DNA from: Pseudomonadota bacterium
GTDB lineage: Bacteria > Pseudomonadota > Gammaproteobacteria > Burkholderiales > Casimicrobiaceae
Assembly: GCA_022709775.1 (NCBI GenBank)
Contig: JAKLIE010000100.1
Coordinates: 1-6,700 of the forward strand
Direction: 5' to 3'
Length of the DNA stretch: 6,700 bases
The notes beneath the pieces are model-generated. The model searched no databases and was not told where the DNA came from. It worked only from the letters and a program-made list of their open reading frames with translations. Made by a program: the position numbers and the translations under genes. Of the stretch, positions 4,265 through 6,700 are shown piece by piece. Within the stretch, counting starts at the first letter, position 1. Every line of letters begins with the position of its first letter.

Positions 4265-6700
4265 ATGCGTCACGGAACGTCGTCCCGGATCGTCAGCCTG
4301 ATCCTTGCCGCGAGCCTGCTGGCGCCAGGGAGCGCTGCGGCGGCGCCGACGACGCTTCCGATCGATCAGGTCGGAGACGTAGGGCAGCAGAACGCCATCG
4401 CCATCGGAGCGGACGGATTCCCCGTCGTTTCGTACCTGCGGACCGACAATGGGACGCTGAAGGTCACGAAGTGCGGATCCCCGGACTGCTCGACGGGCAA
4501 TCAGACGACGACCGTCGTTCCGGGCGGGATCGCGTCGAACGGAGGCATTGCGGTGCCGGCCGACGGCCGACCCGTTCTAACCTACGTGCTGTCGGGAGCG
4601 GTCCGGCTCCTTCGGTGCGGCAACGCGGCTTGCAGCAGTGGGAACGGCAGTGTGTCGCTCGGCGCGGGCGATTCGCCGGCCCTTGCGATCGGTTCAAACG
4701 GCTTCCCGATCGTCGTGGCGAACGAGGCCGGCGGAATTCGAGTGACCCGATGCAGTGACGCATCCTGTTCGACGTCGCTGCAGACGCCGATCCCGCAGGC
4801 GCAGACAGGACCGCTGGCCATCGCGGTCGGCGTGGACGGCTACCCCGCTATCGCGACGGCGATCGAAGGCGTGGGAATTCGCGTCGGCAAATGCAGCAAC
4901 GCGGACTGCACAGGCGGCGTTGGGTTCCAGACCCTTGACGACTTCGGCCGGGTGGGGCGGCCTTCCCTGGCGGTTCCCGCCGACGGATCTCCGGTCGTGT
5001 CCTATGCTTCAGGCGGAAACGCTGCGGACCCTTTCCGCTTCGCGCGCATTGCGAAGTGCAAGGATGCCCAGTGTGTCGGCGGCGCATCGATCAATTCGAT
5101 CGCGCGGGCCAGTGACGACGACCTGGCCCTGGCGATCGGCACGGACGGATTGCCGCTCGTCGCGTTTCAGGGTGGGGCGCCGGACGGTGGCGCCGTCGGG
5201 GTCACCGTCGCAAAGTGCGGTTCCCCGGGTTGCGCGAGCGCCACGGTCTACACCGTCGTCGACACCAAGCCGCAGACGGGATCGTATTGCGACATTGCAA
5301 TCGATCTGGCGGGCCGCCCGATCGTGTCGTACTACGACTACGCCAATCTCGATCTCTTCGTCGCCCGCTGCGACAACGAAACTTGTCAGAGCGTGTCACC
5401 GACACGAGCGCTCGGGCAGTCGGGCGAACCGCTCGCGTTCGTCACCGCCTTCGAGAACGCCCAGGTCGCAGTCATCGATACCGTCTCCCGCGCGCTGGTC
5501 TCCCTGATCGACGTAGGCAATGGTCCCGAAGGCGTTGCCTTCAGCCGCGACGGGCAGAAGGCCTACGTCACCAACGTCTCGTCAGGGAACGTCTCCTACA
5601 TCGACGTCGCGACCCGCGAAGTCGAGCGCACTGTGGCGACCGGAGCGCCCGGCACCGTCCCGCGCGGCATCGCCGTTTCGCCGGATCACTCGCGGCTGTA
5701 CGTCGCCAATTCCGGGACGAGCGCCGTCGCCGTGATCGATCGCGCGGCAGGCACGGTGATCTCGACCGTTCCGGTGGGCAACGGACCCTTCGGACTCGCG
5801 ATCACGCCGAACGGCGCGACGGTCGTCACGGCCAACACCAACGGCAACAGCGCGTCGTTCGTCAACTCCGGTACCAACACCCTCCTCGGCACGATTCCCG
5901 TCGGAATGCAGCCCTACGGCGTCGCGACCTCCCCGGACGGCCTGCTGGCGTACGTGGCCAATTTTGGGAGCAACTCGGTTTCGGTGATCGACATTGCGAC
6001 GCGGACGGTGGTCGAATCGATTCCGGTGGGGCTGGGGCCGTTCGGGATCGCAGTCAAGTCGGACGGCACGCGTTTGTACGTAACGGACAATCAGAACCGC
6101 GTTTCGATCGTCGACGCGGTCGCTCGTAAGTCGATCGGCTCGATTCCGGTGGGGTCACATCCGCAAGGCGTAGCGCTGACGCCGGACGACAAGTACCTCT
6201 TCGTCGCGAATCAGTTCTCCGACAACGTGGACATGATCGACACGGCGAGCAACACGGTCGTCTTCACGCGCGCCGTACCGAGCGATCCGGTCTCGCTCGG
6301 CGCGTTCATCTCGCCGCCGCTCGTGCGCGCCAGGCAGGCGGTCGAGTTCTACCACGCCTTCTTCGGCCACTATTTCGTGACGATTCAGGAGGACGAGATC
6401 GCGGCTCTGGATACCGGCGTTTTCGTGGGCTGGGCGCGCACCGGTCAGACGTTCAACGTGTTCGACCTGGGTTCGGGCCACGCAGACGTCTGCCGCTTCT
6501 TCACGACCGCCTTCGCGCCGAAGAGCTCGCACTTCTACACGCCGCTGGCGTTCGAGTGCGATTTCGTCAAGCAGAATCCGGACTGGATCTACGAGAAGGT
6601 CGCGTTCCAGCTGCGGCTGCCCGAAGGCGGGCAATGTCCGAGTGGCACGATTCCCCTGTACCGCCTCTACAACAACGGCCTCACCGGCGCGCCCAATCAC
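4265..6700 (+). CDS. Large secreted double-propeller protein: CX4C repeats, YVTN repeats and DUF5648-like C-terminus (3' end outside window)
   Basis: The frame is open for 812 codons from the ATG to the window edge, with no stop. GGAGG at 4254-4258 lies six bases upstream of the ATG. Residues 1-27 are a Sec signal peptide (basic start, Leu/Ile/Ala core at 10-20, Ala-rich cleavage region). Residues 36-380 hold seven repeats of 45-55 residues, each with a [DN]GxP[VIL] turn and ending in [KR]CX4C. Residues 391-668 hold seven YVTN-type repeats of 41-45 residues (AYVTN, LYVAN, AYVAN, LYVTD, LFVAN and variants), a known beta-propeller family. Residues 690-812 (VEFYHAFFGHYFVT, SHFYTPLAFECDFVKQNP, PLYRLYNNG) resemble the DUF5648 module of secreted betaproteobacterial proteins. 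The protein is probably exported; a surface, binding or structural role is inference, and no catalytic residues are evident. A sigma-54-like promoter precedes it. Codon choice in the first half is less strictly GC-ending (GGA, TCA, CTT, CTA, AAA occur) than in upstream genes. Confidence 0.9.
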   Translation, partial: MRHGTSSRIVSLILAASLLAPGSAAAAPTTLPIDQVGDVGQQNAIAIGADGFPVVSYLRTDNGTLKVTKCGSPDCSTGNQTTTVVPGGIASNGGIAVPADGRPVLTYVLSGAVRLLRCGNAACSSGNGSVSLGAGDSPALAIGSNGFPIVVANEAGGIRVTRCSDASCSTSLQTPIPQAQTGPLAIAVGVDGYPAIATAIEGVGIRVGKCSNADCTGGVGFQTLDDFGRVGRPSLAVPADGSPVVSYASGGNAADPFRFARIAKCKDAQCVGGASINSIARASDDDLALAIGTDGLPLVAFQGGAPDGGAVGVTVAKCGSPGCASATVYTVVDTKPQTGSYCDIAIDLAGRPIVSYYDYANLDLFVARCDNETCQSVSPTRALGQSGEPLAFVTAFENAQVAVIDTVSRALVSLIDVGNGPEGVAFSRDGQKAYVTNVSSGNVSYIDVATREVERTVATGAPGTVPRGIAVSPDHSRLYVANSGTSAVAVIDRAAGTVISTVPVGNGPFGLAITPNGATVVTANTNGNSASFVNSGTNTLLGTIPVGMQPYGVATSPDGLLAYVANFGSNSVSVIDIATRTVVESIPVGLGPFGIAVKSDGTRLYVTDNQNRVSIVDAVARKSIGSIPVGSHPQGVALTPDDKYLFVANQFSDNVDMIDTASNTVVFTRAVPSDPVSLGAFISPPLVRARQAVEFYHAFFGHYFVTIQEDEIAALDTGVFVGWARTGQTFNVFDLGSGHADVCRFFTTAFAPKSSHFYTPLAFECDFVKQNPDWIYEKVAFQLRLPEGGQCPSGTIPLYRLYNNGLTGAPNH
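4370..5404 (+). repeat. Seven CX4C repeats (first propeller-like domain)
   Basis: Residues 36-380 of the gene at 4265 contain seven diverged repeats. Each has a hydrophobic strand, a turn such as ADGFPVVSY, a second strand, and [KR]CxxxxC. Cysteine pairs are at residues 70/75, 118/123, 163/168, 210/215, 265/270, 318/323 and 369/374, so spacing is 45-55 residues. All seven pairs are intact, which implies selection, probably for disulfides in an exported protein. One extra cysteine lies at 342. Seven units of this size and strand pattern suggest one seven-bladed propeller, but the fold is inferred. Confidence 0.75.
5435..6268 (+). repeat. Seven YVTN-family beta-propeller repeats
   Basis: Repeat anchors fall at residues 391 (AFVTA), 433 (AYVTN), 478 (LYVAN), 520 (VVTAN), 562 (AYVAN), 604 (LYVTD) and 645 (LFVAN), giving a period of 42 except 45 once and 41 once. 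Each unit continues with a VxxID strand, a T[RN]TVV-type strand and [IV]PVGxxPxGVAxSPDG. Similarity persists in the DNA: TCGATTCCGGTGGGG occurs at 6017-6031 and 6140-6154, and TTCCGGTGGG at 5769-5778 and 6021-6030. The last unit ends with a lone VDMIDT...VVFT strand pair near 654-668. Confidence 0.85.
6335..6700 (+). other. DUF5648-like C-terminal domain, truncated by the window edge
   Basis: From about residue 691 the propeller pattern stops and an aromatic-rich segment begins: FYHAFFGHYFVT, an EIAALDTGVFVGWARTGQ stretch, CRFFTTAF, SHFYTPLAFECDF, NPDWIYEKVAFQL, and PLYRLYNNG at the edge. This resembles the HFYT / E...NP.W.YEG.AF / PLYR.YN pattern that I know from DUF5648 modules at the ends of secreted proteobacterial proteins. 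Cysteines at 743, 765 and 791 could form disulfides. The function of the module is unknown. Confidence 0.6.

Noticed and set aside
4219..4758. 179-codon plus-strand frame starting before the propeller gene
   Set aside because: It overlaps the propeller gene in a different frame, has no ribosome site and gives Arg/Ser-rich sequence. The frame from 4265 has a signal peptide and regular repeats.
5215..6129. 304-codon plus-strand frame inside the propeller gene
   Set aside because: Arg-rich out-of-frame shadow of the CX4C and YVTN repeats.
5769..6154. Recurring 10-15 base identities as a CRISPR-like or mobile repeat
   Set aside because: They are in-frame, spaced by multiples of about 42 codons, and explained by protein-level YVTN repeats.
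6155..6700. Minus-strand frame reaching the right edge, possibly a converging gene
   Set aside because: It lies antisense to well-formed YVTN and DUF5648-like sequence, is rich in Arg/Glu/Val, and contains no motif.

Overview
The window is very GC-rich DNA, visibly rich in G/C at third codon positions, and every gene I can support lies on the + strand. The gene types suggest a Gram-negative, soil- or water-type proteobacterium, with Betaproteobacteria my best guess. They include a short periplasmic D,D-carboxypeptidase, a RocD-type ornithine aminotransferase, and a secreted propeller protein whose C-terminal module resembles one I associate with secreted betaproteobacterial proteins. The taxonomic call is inference, not proof.

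Positions 1-2432 look like one transcription unit. It starts with the last 72 residues of an unidentified protein (3-221). Ten bases later comes a signal-peptide-bearing serine D,D-carboxypeptidase of the S11/PBP5-7 type (232-1080). Its stop overlaps the GTG start of a polytopic membrane protein with a C-terminal TPR (1077-2432). That protein resembles the bacterial relatives of TMTC O-mannosyltransferases, so the unit is probably an envelope operon.

Positions 2433-2702 are a 270-bp spacer with no convincing gene but several structured elements. There is a GC-rich hairpin after the operon, an inverted repeat whose loop is exactly TAAGAT, a tandem 9-mer, a long inverted repeat around 2629-2669, and a hairpin that pairs the Shine-Dalgarno of the next gene. 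The next gene (2703-4001) is a complete ornithine aminotransferase, rocD, with all the expected PLP and substrate residues. No other arginine or ornithine gene adjoins it in this window.

Positions 4002-4264 hold a terminator-like hairpin, an 8-5-8 perfect inverted repeat (4121-4141), and a good candidate sigma-54 promoter with the exact GG-N10-GC spacing (4208-4223). These lie in the order expected for an enhancer-activated promoter. The gene it would drive begins at 4265, has a strong ribosome binding site, and runs off the window end after 812 codons. It encodes a secreted protein with seven CX4C repeats, seven YVTN-type propeller repeats, and a C-terminal DUF5648-like module cut by the window edge. 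This promoter-plus-gene unit is the most interesting part of the window.
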